Shown here one piece after another: positions 35,706 through 47,400 of a DNA stretch of 64,000 bases. This DNA is from Wolfiporia cocos. Taxonomy: Eukaryota; Basidiomycota; Agaricomycetes; Polyporales; Phaeolaceae. A program made the translations under genes and the position numbers. Below the pieces are notes generated by a model. It worked only from the letters and a program-made list of their open reading frames with translations, was not told the origin of the DNA and ran no database searches. Within the stretch, counting starts at the first letter, position 1. Each line of letters begins with the position of its first letter. The DNA lies in NCBI GenBank assembly GCA_029448655.1, contig JACCLO010000005.1:3720001-3784000 (forward strand), given 5' to 3'.

Positions 35706-36417
35706 TGTTACGGGTCGAATACCCGTTCCTATATTCGAGTCGTGAATATAAATCGTTCTTCTGCACGTAGGTTTATCTCCGTGTGCAAGGCAAATACTCG
35801 TTAGATGCCTTCAAGTCCTAGGCGAAGTCCCTAAGAGATCGTATAATATCCAATACGCGTTAGAGGATATAATCTGTTCAGGTGCGAGTCGAATAGAATA
35901 TAAGACTCGCCTAAGTCCGAGAAGTCAGCGTGCACTTTGAGGACTTAGTCGTTCAATTGCTCGATCGAAAAATACTGAGCGTAGTTTCCTACGTTTGAGA
36001 ACGAGTATAAGACTTCTTGTTTATACAACAAGGTCGAGCTGAAGAGCCTCGACGGTAAGTACATGGGTTTCTATACTTCGTTAGGTTTTAGGGGTCAAGT
36101 CCATCCCAGATGTCACCGCTACTATCTACGCTATAGTACCAAACGTTTGATAAGTATGTAGTGATATATCCGAAATGATAGATAGAAATGATGATGGCGG
36201 TTGAGCGCCATCTATCCGCTAAGAAATGATACCTATGAAACGGGGGCAGAGTTGGATCTGCCAAAGGTCAAACGCGCCCTATACACTAATACATACTGGG
36301 GATACGCCCAGTAGAGTCACGAGTAGCCAGGGGGGGTGGTTGCGCACCAAGTCCCTGTATCGTATTCACCCGATGGTGAGTTCTGCCAGTATTCGAAAAA
36401 TCAAAACAACCGTAACA
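35706..36417 (+). mobile_element. Family-B solo LTR, 712 bp, target duplication GGTGC
   Basis: Begins TGTTACGGGTCGAATACCC and ends CCGTAACA. GGTGC lies at 35701-35705 and 36418-36422. A second copy of exactly the same length is at 62039-62750 (minus). This one interrupts the gypsy reverse transcriptase just after its FGFCNAP motif. Confidence 0.92.
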
Positions 36418-36568
36418 GGTGCATTACAGAAGCCAAAGTACATAACTGTTGCTTCGAATAGTCCATGGTGGGTAATAAATGCCATTTTCCATTTGTCACC
36501 TTCCTTAATCCATACATTGTTATAGCCCCACCTCAAGTCAATCTTAGTAAAGATAGAGGCAGAGGCTA

Positions 36569-36818
36569 TGTCACAGATTAAAATGGACTGGGAACCCGGG
36601 TGGCATAGCATACCATAAAGGCATAACCATGCATAAGGGTATAAAGCCAAATACCCTAGAGGGACCATAATAAGTGCCTAGTGTGGGAATATGAACTACA
36701 CATATAGTGTGTCCCACCTATAACAGCTGAGCTGTTATAGTGGCCCTTTTGGCTAAGTGGCATTGGACGCCTGTCCCCATGGAGCTGCCAGTCTGGGACT
36801 GCTGGTGGTACTGTGACA
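36569..36818 (-). mobile_element. 250-bp mini-LTR element in gypsy RT, target duplication GGCTA
   Basis: Plus-strand ends TGTCACAG and CTGTGACA, GGCTA on both sides (36564-36568, 36819-36823). Removing it makes the RT read continuously from ISDLINQLA to SASIFTKID. It carries the same 23-bp palindrome (36719-36741) as the 239-bp relative at 32408. Confidence 0.9.
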
Positions 36819-37240
36819 GGCTAGTTGATTGATAAGATCTGAGATACAGGGTATTGGATATTTGTTCTGTACTGTGATTTTGTTCAGCTTTCTGACTACC
36901 ATTTGTAATCCTCCATCTTTTTTCTTGATGAAGAATATGGGTGATGTGAACTCAGATTCTGATGGCCTGATATAACCTTTGTGAAATTCCTTGTCAATCC
37001 ATCTGTTGAGGGAGCTGCATTCACTGAGTGACATGGGATAGGGCTTAGTGGCTATTTTGGTAGTACCATGCCTTCCTTGAAGTTGATGGCATGATTGTAT
37101 GGCTTACGTGTCAGCATCCTGTCAGATGCTTTCTGCAAAAACACTGTTGGACCAAATTCTTGATACTCTTCAAGGACTAACATCTTTCATCTTTCAGGGT
37201 CAACCTTATCATTGTCTGGATAGTCCTTTTTGAGTATCTC

Positions 37241-37680
37241 TGTCATGGATTTCCTTCCTGACATCTGGTGCTCTGTGCCCACCTGAGGTTGAACCATGTC
37301 TAGTAGCTAGGTGACCTAGTATTTAACGTAGTGAGTGCATTGTAGCTTACTTGGTTAGGTCATATGTAGCAATAGGCCACTTACTTATGTAAGGATACTA
37401 TGGAATGACTGTGCACTATGCATGGGCCCCTTTAGGGTGGCCTCACTTCCATTAGTACACGCCATGTATATATTTTTATGCTTGAGGCCTTACAGCCTCA
37501 AGCTTGTTATACAGTCACTGGGGTGTGTCCCTACAGTATCATCTTCACTTGCTTGTCTGAGGGGACTGCACTTAGCCCTGAATATCCTCAATGCCTTAGA
37601 CCCTCTCTGTCTTTGTCCTCTAGAGCAGCAGCCCTTACCCCCACTTGCACATGTGATCACAGTTGAGTAAATCTGTGACA
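37241..37680 (+). mobile_element. Solo LTR, 440 bp, target duplication ATCTC
   Basis: Starts TGTCATGG (TGTCACGG with a CpG change) and ends CTGTGACA; ATCTC at 37236-37240 and 37681-37685. TATA box TGTATATAT at about 37465, then the hairpin at 37480-37503. Confidence 0.88.
37480..37503 (+). promoter_or_regulatory. LTR hairpin after TATA box, 9-bp arms
   Basis: GCTTGAGGC, loop CTTACA, GCCTCAAGC: all nine pairs match. It lies about 7 nt after the TATA run. One of the copies with different arm sequence but the same loop. Confidence 0.75.
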
Positions 37681-37769
37681 ATCTCTGCTACCAATTTTCC
37701 TTGTTAGAGTCATTCATGAGTTCTTCTGCATCCTTGTGGAAAGACCAAGCAGGCCTGGTCTTAGCATGG

Positions 37770-38304
37770 TGTCACGGTTTTCTAGGCCTCAATATACGCC
37801 CCTATCAGGGCTCGAACCAACGGCCTGAACCGCTCCCCTAGCGGTGATTTCCCCTTAGCCACGTCCACCTAGCCAGTGAGTCACATGACTTAAGTAGATT
37901 AGATTAGATATCAATGGACGTAGGTAGCACCTGGCACCGCCCCCTACTTACATAATTATGTCACATGTCACATATGCACACGTTCTAGATACTCGGGGTA
38001 TTTCATATAGCATGCACAGACCATGCCTTTAGGGCGGGTCTCAACGTTAGTAGTGTACGCTCCCCCTGTATATATATGCCATGACTGAGGTCTTACAACC
38101 TCAGTCCAATCAATCTGTCTTGGGGCGCGTGTGCCCCCAGGCTATATCATCATCTCTACCTTGTCTGCGTCTGCGACACAGCCTCTTGTCTTATACCCTT
38201 GCTAGTCTGTTGTCAATGACTACTCTACGACCTCGACTTGCGCGATTAGGGTGAAACATAGGACTTAGGGGATAGGCGCATGACATCAGAGTAAGTCTGT
38301 GTCA
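37770..38304 (+). mobile_element. Solo LTR, 535 bp, target duplication CATGG
   Basis: Starts TGTCACGG and ends CTGTGTCA, CATGG at 37765-37769 and 38305-38309. TATA at 38069-38078, hairpin at 38083-38106, then a GGGGCGCGTGTGCCCCC hairpin at about 38124. Its first 110 bp hold a tRNA-like A/B-box pair on the minus strand. Confidence 0.9.
38083..38106 (+). promoter_or_regulatory. LTR hairpin after TATA box, 8-bp arms
   Basis: GACTGAGG, loop TCTTACAA, CCTCAGTC. It follows TGTATATATATG directly. Confidence 0.75.
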
Positions 38305-38607
38305 CATGGACACATTTTTCATTGTCTGTACACCGGGTATAATCCATCATTCCCTTTGCCCAATCAAAGTGTGGATTATGTTGTTTTAGCCAATTGTAAC
38401 CTAGAATGATGTCTTGTCTGCCGGGTTTCATGATGGCAAGACCAATGGTTTCCTTATGCTCTCCATGTTGCATGTAGGCTTTGACCATTGTATCAATCTT
38501 TGCCTTAGAATTAAATGTACCCCTTAGAATTAAATGTACCATCCGCATTATGCACATGGACTATGGGATGTAAGGGGCTGGTTACCAGGTTGTACTTTGT
38601 CACAAAG

Positions 38608-39234
38608 TGTCACAAGAAATTGTGGCATTTTTCCCCTTATTTTGCGCTCAATATTCCGGTTTTTAGGCTCGTTAGACCGTCTGTGGGACAGCATGTGCAT
38701 AGGTAGATAATCCTTTATCTTATCGCGCTTTCTTATGGTCATGTTGTAGCATCTTGAGTAGCACGTTACCTAGTTACTGTAGGCACATGATCCTGACTGC
38801 ACACGGACCGTCTCTTTAGGGTAGACAACAAGTGGTAGCTAGAGGGTCTCTACATGTATATATACAGGCGACATCTGAGGCTACTCCTCAGACTTAAGAT
38901 TTCGGCCTAGGGGGGCGTGTCCCCTGGTCACCTCTTTCATACCCTCTGCTGCATGTCCTTGCAAGCTGGTGAACTGCTTTGCAACAAGCCTGCTACGTCC
39001 TACTTGGGCGTGGGGGCCTCTATTCATTGCGTCTCATACTTTAGTCTCTTTACTTGCTAGTCTGGGGGCGTGCCGCTGCACTCATGGGACGGCACCTCAG
39101 GCACTATGGCAGGGCTCCTCAATAGGAGCGCCTCTGTGTTCTCCACCATTAGGAGGATAGGGGGTTCTAGGGGCTATATCTATGGGATATAGGGATTCCC
39201 CGCTGGGGCGGGTAGCACGGTGGTTACCGTGTCA
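38608..39234 (+). mobile_element. Solo LTR, 627 bp, in the gypsy protease/linker region
   Basis: Starts TGTCACAAG and ends CCGTGTCA. The 5' flank is CAAAG and the 3' flank CAAG, so the duplication has lost one base. TATA at about 38856 and the TCTGAGG-CTACT-CCTCAGA hairpin at 38874-38892. Without it the host reads from protease to the linker in frame. Confidence 0.85.
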
Positions 39235-39455
39235 CAAGTCAGAGTTAATGACATTCATGGAAGCCCCAGAGTTGGCTAATGCCAGGGCTTACACCTTCAT
39301 TCCATATACCTAGAGAGTGATGCTTATTCTGAAAGACATTGAGTTGCATGCATTATTTTGATAAATATTCTTATACTCTGCAGCAGGTATAGTAGAAGTA
39401 CAAGTATAAGAAACACATGGGCAAGCTTTCACATGTTTCTGTGATAAAAATCCGG

Positions 39456-40411
39456 TGTCACAGATTGTTTCCTCTGTCTTATATCTTATGCCCGTGCACC
39501 TCCACGATCATTAGCATAGATTAGATAAGGGTTATTGTAGGATCTCACACACTTGGTCAGGTGTATGTCACATATAGTAACGTACTTGTTACGGATCGAA
39601 TATCCATTCAGCTGAAATAACTAAGTCGAGTTACTCAGTGTATCGAGTAGCGCACTACTCGTCGGACTCAGCAGAGTCAAGCGTCGATATACTAGCTGCA
39701 GGCTTAATTGCTCAAGCCTTTGAGAACAAGTATAAGATCCTTGTAATTCAACAAGGTCGAGCTGAGGAACTCGACCAGTATTTACAGCAGGGTTTTTATA
39801 CTACGATTCTGTAATCGGGGTCATAGTGTCCTTGGTACTGCTACCACTAAGTCCATAAGGCTAGTACGCTACGATAACTAAGCTGAAACGTTGCGGTTGG
39901 GCGTGACAGTGGCTAAAACACAGAAGCTTCGTGGTTAGACACGAGATATCAACTAGAACCTGATACACCGTGAGACCATGGGCATAGGGCTGTTGTACAT
40001 GAAACAGGGGTCGCTGGTTGAACAGGGGACCCTAGAAATAATCGTGCGATACTGCGGTTGAATGCTAAGTCCTCTTCTCCAGCGAGGTGTCAAAGATATT
40101 CGAATAATCGTGTACGGACCGTAACAGTACTTGTCATGGTTGTTACCACACTGTGCACGGACTTGCACTTTAGGGTAGACATGTCGTTCCTCCATGTACA
40201 TACTTATGGTGTAGGCTGAGGTCTTACAACCTCAGTCTTGTTATTCTTGATGTTGGGGTGGTCCCCCCTCTCTCATATCTGCATGCCACTTGCCAACTTA
40301 CTCTCATCCTTAGACTCGCTAGTCTGGGGCGCAAGGCTGCAAGTTATGCCTTATAGGCGGTGTATTAGGATCCCCAGCTTATGCTGGTTGCACAGTACAT
40401 AGACTGTGTCA
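39456..40411 (+). mobile_element. Solo LTR in gypsy gag, target duplication TCCGG
   Basis: Starts TGTCACAG and ends CTGTGTCA, TCCGG at 39451-39455 and 40412-40416. Contains a nested 540-bp LTR, so about 411 bp net. It is of the same family as the LTR remnant of the gypsy element at 42348. Hairpin CTGAGG-TCTTACAA-CCTCAG at 40216-40235. Confidence 0.9.
39587..40126 (+). mobile_element. Solo LTR, 540 bp, target duplication GTACT
   Basis: Starts TGTTACGG and ends CCGTAACA, so it is a relative of family B; GTACT at 39582-39586 and 40127-40131. Nested in the LTR at 39456-40411. A decayed relative is at 50780-51919. Confidence 0.9.
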
Positions 40412-42290
40412 TCCGGGGATGACACCGTGGGTGCTGGGATTAATTGGTCTTCCCAGAATGATGAAGAGGGCAGGGCAGAAGTTGGGGCTTCCTCCTTGGT
40501 GGAGGTGTACTGACTCTGGCTGGAGCCATTACCAACCTCTTCAATGTGCATGTGCTGTTGGAGTACCCCTATGGTGGCAGTAGAGGTGAACTCCTCATCA
40601 TCAAATGTGTAGTACTCTTGTATCTCACAGGCAAAGCACCTTTTCTTTCTGTCAGTAGGTGGTGCTGGAGCCCGCTGGGTCATGGTGGTGGTGGTGTTAC
40701 TTGAGCCTCTGGTCTGGCTCATGGGGGGTTTCCAGAAGCACTTGGTGCCTCTAGACTGACAGTTGTCACAGCCACAGATAGTGCATTTGTGGGGTGGGGC
40801 CCAGAGGTAGTACTGGCCATTCTTCCTCTTGCACCACTCACTCCCTGTGACCAAACTGTTGGGAATTCTTCCCTTCTTGTCCTTGTTGCCTGCATTTGTG
40901 GTCTTTCCAGATCTGCTGCTTGACATTGAGGACATGGTGATGGTGTTGGAGCTCTTGCCAGAGCTCCCAAAGGTCTTCTTCTTCTCCTTCTTCTTTCTGT
41001 CATTGAAGATACTCCCCTTAATCTTGTTGCGGTATACATCCTTGTGGAACTTGATGGCCATGTCAAGATACTTCTCCCATTCAGTGGGGACAGGGCGCTT
41101 GATGATCCACAGCATGGCAAATGTGTTGCATACCTTTTCAGGTATGACACCCTTAAGTTTTTCGAGCATCATTGAGTTTTCAGTTTTGGCCTTCTTTGTG
41201 AGTTGCTGTAGCCGTTCTGCATAGACATAGAAGTTGGCTTTTGCCTTCTTCTTACCTGAGTCCCTGAAGTAGCCTTTGATCTCCTTGCACACGATCTCCT
41301 CATCTGTATTCCTGCCATACACCCTGATCATTTCTCCTCAAACTCTGCCCATGTGCTGAGTGAGAGTGACTTTGTCAAGTCACCCAAATTCCAAATTCGC
41401 ATCTTCTGGTAATGCAGTCCCTGAGAGTTGTTGAAGGGCCTGGACAATCTTTTGATGATCATCCATAATAGGGATGGCTCTGAAGTACATGATACACTTC
41501 TGGATCCATTTCTGTACTGAAACCTTTGAGCCTTCCCCTGAAAATTCAGGGGTGGCATTGCTCTGGGTGTAAAAATCAGGGTTTGCCCAGTGGTGGTGGT
41601 TGCCATCAATGCTGGGGCTTGTGGTGGTGGTGCGTTTTCGAGCTTGCATACTTGATTGAAGAGGGCATTGAAGTTGGTGAGTGAGGGTCCTTCTGCACTT
41701 TGGCCTGAGACACATGTCTGTGCTTGCTCAAGTGTGTAAATTCAGGCATTCTGTGCCTGGATGTAGGTCTTCTGCTTTCCTAACCTCTTGAAGAGGGTCT
41801 TGAACTGGGAATTGAGTCATTGAGCCAGCTTGTGGGCTGCCTCCTTGGCCAGGTCTGCTGTGATGTTGGCTGATTCAACAATACTGTTGTATGCCATGTT
41901 GACCTCACTGATGAGGTCTGCATGCCCCTGCTTGGGGATGTTGGCAAGTAGCCTTGGTCTCATGATCTGGGGTGTTGGATACTCGATTTCCCTGATCTGG
42001 TCTCATGTGATATGGTGGCATTCTCCCCATGCAGATGGGAGAGTGGGATTTGGAGGGGTTGGCACATTGGGTATTACCAGGAATGCTTCTTTCATTACAT
42101 TGTCTAAGAAGTGGGTGGAGAGCGGTTCAGGGAGAGTTGTCCTCATGATCCAGTGAGTGGATGGTGCCAGGGGCAGCATGCTAGAAGGGGGAATAGCCCA
42201 TGTTGGGGTCCATACTGATTCCGAAAATTGAGGATGTTCCAGAGAACTGGAATGGTGGGGGGACATGGAGTGGGATCCTGGTGTGGACAT

Positions 42291-42799
42291 GTCTATGTGT
42301 GAGTCTGTGTTAGTCTTCTGATAGAAAGGAGGTTCCTAAAAAGAAACTGACACAGTCTATGTACTGTGCAACCGGCAAAGCCAGGGACCCTAATACACCA
42401 CCCTCAGGTGTGAGTTGCAGCCCTGTGCCCCAGACTAGCAAGTCTTAAGATGAGAGTATCAACTTAGGAGGCACACAGCAATGAGAGAGGGGGGACCACC
42501 CCAATGTCAAGAATAACAAGACTGAGGTTGTAAGACCTCAGCCTACACTATAAGTATGTACATGGAGGAATGACATGTCTATCCTAAAGCATGAGTCCAT
42601 GCACAGTGTGGTAACAATCATGACAAGTACGTTACTATATGTGACATACACCTGACCGAGTGTGCGAGATCCTACGATAACCCTTATCTAATCTATGCTG
42701 ACGATTGTGGAGGCACGTGGGTGTAAGATGTTAGATCATATCTAGAATACTCAGTGTTCCCAGGCTGTCAGTGTTTTTCTCAAGAAGCCCAAGCAAGAG
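42291..42799 (-). mobile_element. Leader and truncated LTR of the gypsy element, then a 55-bp junction repeat
   Basis: On the minus strand an LTR ends CTGTGTCA at 42348 just before the gag leader. It has a TATA-like box and the CTGAGG-CCTCAG hairpin (42522-42541). Its first about 30 bases are missing; sequence matching them lies at 54167-54195. At 42745-42799 is a sequence found again at 54196-54254. Confidence 0.7.
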
Positions 42800-43021
42800 C
42801 CAATCATGACTCATTCATCGAGTATCAAAGCATGAGAGGTTCTAGGTGATGTTCGCAAATTTCTTCGCATGCCCCACATGGTCCAGGAGGTATTATCAGC
42901 TGAACAAACACCTACATTGAGCATGCCATTTCCTGGAAATGAGAAGCTCATTCTAGTGCTGAAGCTTCTCAAGCAACACCTGCCTAGAATCACTCATGCC
43001 ATTGATGCATTGGTAGATAAA
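42800..43021 (+). pseudogene. hAT transposase fragment, central part
   Basis: Frame GDVRKFLRMPH, then VLSAEQTPTLS and ITHAIDALVDK: the conserved hAT stretch ahead of the C-terminal dimerisation region. The frame is cut by the solo LTR at 43022 and continues at 49944 once that LTR and one ATAAA copy are removed. Confidence 0.8.
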
Positions 43022-43320
43022 TATCAAGGATACCCTCATACCATGATACCAGGCCTTGCTGTAGGCCCTAAGTCCACGTGCAGGCCCTCACACCAGTTCA
43101 GAGGACAATAAGGTGGGTGCAGCCCAGCATGCAGGAGGAGGATACCAGGGACTAGCCCTAGGGATGAGAATAATAAGTCTGAGGTGTAACCCTCAGACAC
43201 TACTGAGCTAAGTACATGCCACATCACTAACTAAGTGCCTGCCCTGAAGGAGCCAGTGCACATGTAACAAGGTGACTACTGGTGATGCTGCATGTAACTA
43301 CTGTGACCTGGGGTGGTGCT

Positions 43321-44417
43321 TGTCACAGATTTATCTGGGGCTTACAGCATTTTTCCTACGATTATAGCAATTTACCTGGGATTTATACGTCTACCTACAA
43401 GTTATCTACGGGTTAACTCCCATTGCCACCACGACAAGCTCTTAACTGAGCTTATCAACCACATGACTAGCTTACGTAACGCTACGGTACAACCACGTCC
43501 AATAGCAACACTACAGCATACGTCATATAGGTCTCGCCCGTCAGAGCAAGACCAGCCACGTCATAGATCCTAGATCATAATGATAGGCCAAGCGCGGCAC
43601 GCTCGCATAATAATGTCCACATGTACAAACAGTGCCTCGCGGCCTTGTACTATTGGGGCGGCCTTCCCGGCTTCCCACCGCCATAAGATCCTTGATCACA
43701 ATGGCACCTCAGGCGCGCCACGCCTTCGCATAATAATGGCAACACGGCCAAATAGCACTATATTAGCATCAAGGCAATATCGCTATAGGCTACGGCCTTC
43801 TCGGCCTCTCACGGACTCGGCGTTCTCCAAGTCCCGGGCTTCTGCCATCACGGCGTTGCCCAAACACCGGTCCTCGCCTCACGGCTAAGACCACCATATG
43901 TTCCGGTAACCATCCGGTCCGGACATATCACATGCTACGGTGCCTGCTGGCCCAATAGCATTACGACCTCGGCGTTCCGCCTTGGTCAGCACACGATGAC
44001 CGGCCAATCGCCATTATACCTCACGGTATCCGGCAACCGGCATCCCTTATACCCGGGCTGCGCCCGTCTTCACATGTCCATCTAACGATGAGACCACACG
44101 CTCTCTCTTTTACCATTGGCTCGGCCATTACCGGCGGGTCACGGCCTTTGTAGAGTAGTCGTATCACTTGGTCGCCCTTATAGCAACCAAGCCCACACTC
44201 CTTATCGGGCATGCACTATACAGTAGCACATGACCCGTTAAATATGTGTATATAAGTAGGGCCTTGACGGCCTATAACCTTAGTTCTATTCTTCTCGGCG
44301 TACGCCGTAGAAGAACCTTCCACCTACTATAGCGTCTGATAACCTCTACCTCACCTCGTCGCCTTAGTTCATCGCAAGGATACTGGCGTGGTGAGTCCCA
44401 CAGAGCCATCTGTGTCA
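43321..44417 (+). repeat. 5' LTR of the LARD-like element
   Basis: TATA box (GTGTATATAAG) at about 44248-44258. A perfect hairpin follows in TTCTTCTCGGCGTACGCCGT with a GAAGAA tail (44288-44314). CpG-rich, unlike most of its surroundings. A 102-codon frame in it recurs unchanged in the 3' LTR and is probably not coding. Confidence 0.9.
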
Positions 44418-47400
44418 TAAGAATAGAACTACCTACCCCCCTGCGCCTCCTTAACTGGTGGCGCCTGGGTTTTTCCTCCAACAGGTGTCTGAGATAGCGC
44501 AGGGGCCGCTACTCTCCTGCAAAGGGGATGTATGCTCCGTGGTTGCGGATTGGGATACATCGGCGGCGGGCTTAGCGGCCTGCTGCCACCCAGTGGGGCG
44601 CTGCTTGCCTAATCAGCAGCATGCGTCCTGCGAACCCGGACTCCAGGGTTAAGGAGAGGCGCCGGCTTCCTGACAAGGTTGCTGGTGCCAGCGGTTGAGA
44701 CCCGCCTATTGGGAAAAGGGGACCGTCTGCCTGTGTGCGCGCAGCCCCCTGTCTTGGCAATCCCTGTTCAGGGACCCAACACTACCAGTAGGATCCCCAT
44801 AGGGATATGCGCTTCGGCGTATTCCCTTAGTTGGGTGTGGGAATCTTCCAAAGCCGCCCCCCAGGCGTAAGGGGCCCGCTTGGGATCTTCTTTGGAGAAT
44901 CCAAGTGGTGAGGCGGTGAGACTCGCAAGGTCAAACCGGCCGAGGTCACTCGCGGTAGCCAATAGCGTAAGTCCTACGGGCAGCTCGGCGTGCGAGCCTG
45001 GGTTAAACCGAGTTGGGGCCCCACCGGAAGCATGCGGCGTTGCCCACCATCTTTGATGTGTGGAGCGCTCGTGAATGCGCGATCCTAGATCGACGGATGG
45101 TTTTTTAGCCCTGATGTGACACCCAGGTGGCTATAGATGGCAAGCCTTACCACTAAAGCGTGGACCGGTCGCGGTGTAATACTGCGACCACTTTCCAGCT
45201 CATCTCCGCGAGGAAATGGGCTGTGTATCCTATTCCCAACCATGTGACCCAGCCTGTCAAGCGCTGGCAGTCACCGACTCTCTTTCTAGAAGGAAGTCGC
45301 GCGCTTCGATGAAGACACCTGTCGGCTAACTTCCGCGCGGCGTCCTGACAAGGGCGCCCCTAACCATGCCCCCGTTCTTCTTGTGTTAGACATGACCACT
45401 CAGCGTTGATCGCTGATGACGAGCTCTCTTTCAGGTACCCTGGTATCCCAGTCCAAAGTAGATAAATATGTAGTTTTAGCGGCGGCTCCTAGTAGCTTAC
45501 TTACTTTGTAAAGTAGCTTAGAAACCGTCCAATAGCATTTGTATTCGCCTCTGGAAATCCTGCGTCACCTGCTGGTTCCCAGGTTATCTAGCCTGGTTAA
45601 GGTCGCTTATGTACATAGAAAGCAACCTTTACGTCTTACGGGTACACTCAGTCAATCGAAGAACGATACTAGTACCTGTTCCCTTAGACGTAGGATCGCG
45701 TACGCTTGGCAAATATATGCTTATAACTATTATTACTATGGGAATGCCTAAGTACCAAGTCGATTAGGATTCACATAATCCGTCGGCGCCCGTTTGACTT
45801 CGGTCTTCGCTCCTGAAAAGGGGATTCGGGTTATTTGAGCATCTGTCATTTGGTCACATGTCATAAGAACCTTTGAACGGGGGCACCCCTTTCGGTAATG
45901 GAATTCCTGACAAGGAAATTACCATCCGTTTGGGAAGAGACGTCTGACAAGCGTCTATAAATAATTGGGTACAGCGCTGTTTCCACCAGCCACCCATGTA
46001 CAAACAGATCGCAACAAGATTACCTCATTGAATCTTGCAATCTGGGTTAGAGGAAAGGAAAACAAGGGACCCACGCTATTGATACGCGTTCCCTTGAAGT
46101 GTAGCGGAGGCCGCAAGGCTTCTAGAATCACACTTCATTCGGCATTCTCGCACAATCGCCGAATTCACAACCGATCTCCAATCGGTTCCCCCCTGTATTG
46201 AAATCGACAATTTCGCACGCCACTCGCAAAATTCGTCACGAGGCTCGCTACCTCACTTATGATTTCACTTCGATTCAACTTTTCTCTGTGGGGAGAATAA
46301 CCGAATTCGAAAAATACACCTTAGCAATTCAATGCGATCGTCCGCAAAAGGTCTCGAAGAAGCACTCGAAAACTTCCAGAGATAACAAGGGAGCCCCCCT
46401 TATTAGGACAATCAAGCCGATTTGGCAATCGGTTATCATTTATTTGCTTGGTTTACGGAAACCTGCGCCGCCAAGACGCGCAATAAATAAATCCGGATCT
46501 GTATCCTTACGACAAGAAAGGACTACATCTCGTCACTACATCGAATATGGGCCTGGAAAACCCTTCGATTCCGACAAACTAGGGCTTGGAAACCTTAGTA
46601 TAAAAATCTGGTTGCATATGCGAGCAACTACTGGATACAGCCGTATATGGATATACGTCAAGAATACCTTCGGCCCACATCCACCCACCCTTATCTGGGT
46701 ATAGAGGCGGTTTAACCTCTTTAAAAACCAAAACCATCTGGATAGGTTCGATCGGGAGATCAAACGTGAAAGAGGGGGTGGAAACCCTAATTTCGCACCT
46801 AGGACCTTAACAAGTCCACTATCCCACGCTTACAAATGTACCTTACGGTCATTAAAGCACCAAACGACATGCACTAAGAGGCCTGATTACCCTCATTCAT
46901 GCTCGTACTGTCCTATTCGTATATGGACGACAACCCTGTAATAGGAATATAGTAGCTACCTATCCAATAGCGAAACATATCCTTCCCCAACGATCATCCC
47001 AGTTCCCACGCTTACAATGTCATACTCAATCGAAGAACGACTTTAACGACGTACAAGCACATTGGAAACTACCGTCATCGCCACCACGTGACCTCAGCCC
47101 TTACGGGATATACCTTTACGAGACAACTCCTGACAAGGATGTATGTTCTCACGGTTACCCAATAAGGCCTCACTACGGCAACGACACTACAGTATTAGGG
47201 AATACAATCATAAGCATATGAACATAATGCACAATGATTAGTACCTATACTATGGGGTTTTACACGAGAAGCCTACTCGTTAATAAATAGTGCATACAAC
47301 CACGAAGGCACAGCTTCATTCCGGAACTTACGACTCCGAAGAGATCGCTACATAGAAGCAATCTAACTAGGGGACACAACCCCTGTAACAAATGGGCATT

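Larger units (their letters stand above)
36418..42290 (-). pseudogene. Ty3/gypsy gag-pol, decayed and broken by six LTR-type insertions
   Basis: Remains, in coding order on the minus strand: gag from 42290, with zinc knuckle C-x2-C type residues near 40750; protease at 39455-39235, whose active-site motif reads ANSGAS instead of DSGAS; linker 38607-38305; 37769-37681; then reverse transcriptase 37240-36418, with [36 protein letters not shown] and FGFCNAP. The YxDD block and everything after it are gone. Lesions: stops in gag, a 19-bp tandem duplication at 38503-38540, and inserts at 35706-36417, 36569-36818, 37241-37680, 37770-38304, 38608-39234 and 39456-40411. Removing each insert with its target duplication rejoins the neighbouring protein motifs, which supports the insertion calls. 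Confidence 0.9.

Noticed and set aside
37793..37880. A genuine tRNA gene
   Set aside because: A and B box words are present, but I could not fold a full acceptor stem or anticodon arm; kept only as a tRNA-like finding.
43580..43888. 102-codon frame repeated exactly at 48547-48855
   Set aside because: It lies inside the two LTRs of the LARD-like element; identity follows from the LTRs being copies of each other and is not evidence of coding.
44768..44962. Minus-strand 64-codon frame in the LARD-like element as a host gene fragment
   Set aside because: Too short and without a matching family; overlaps other frames in hairpin-rich DNA.
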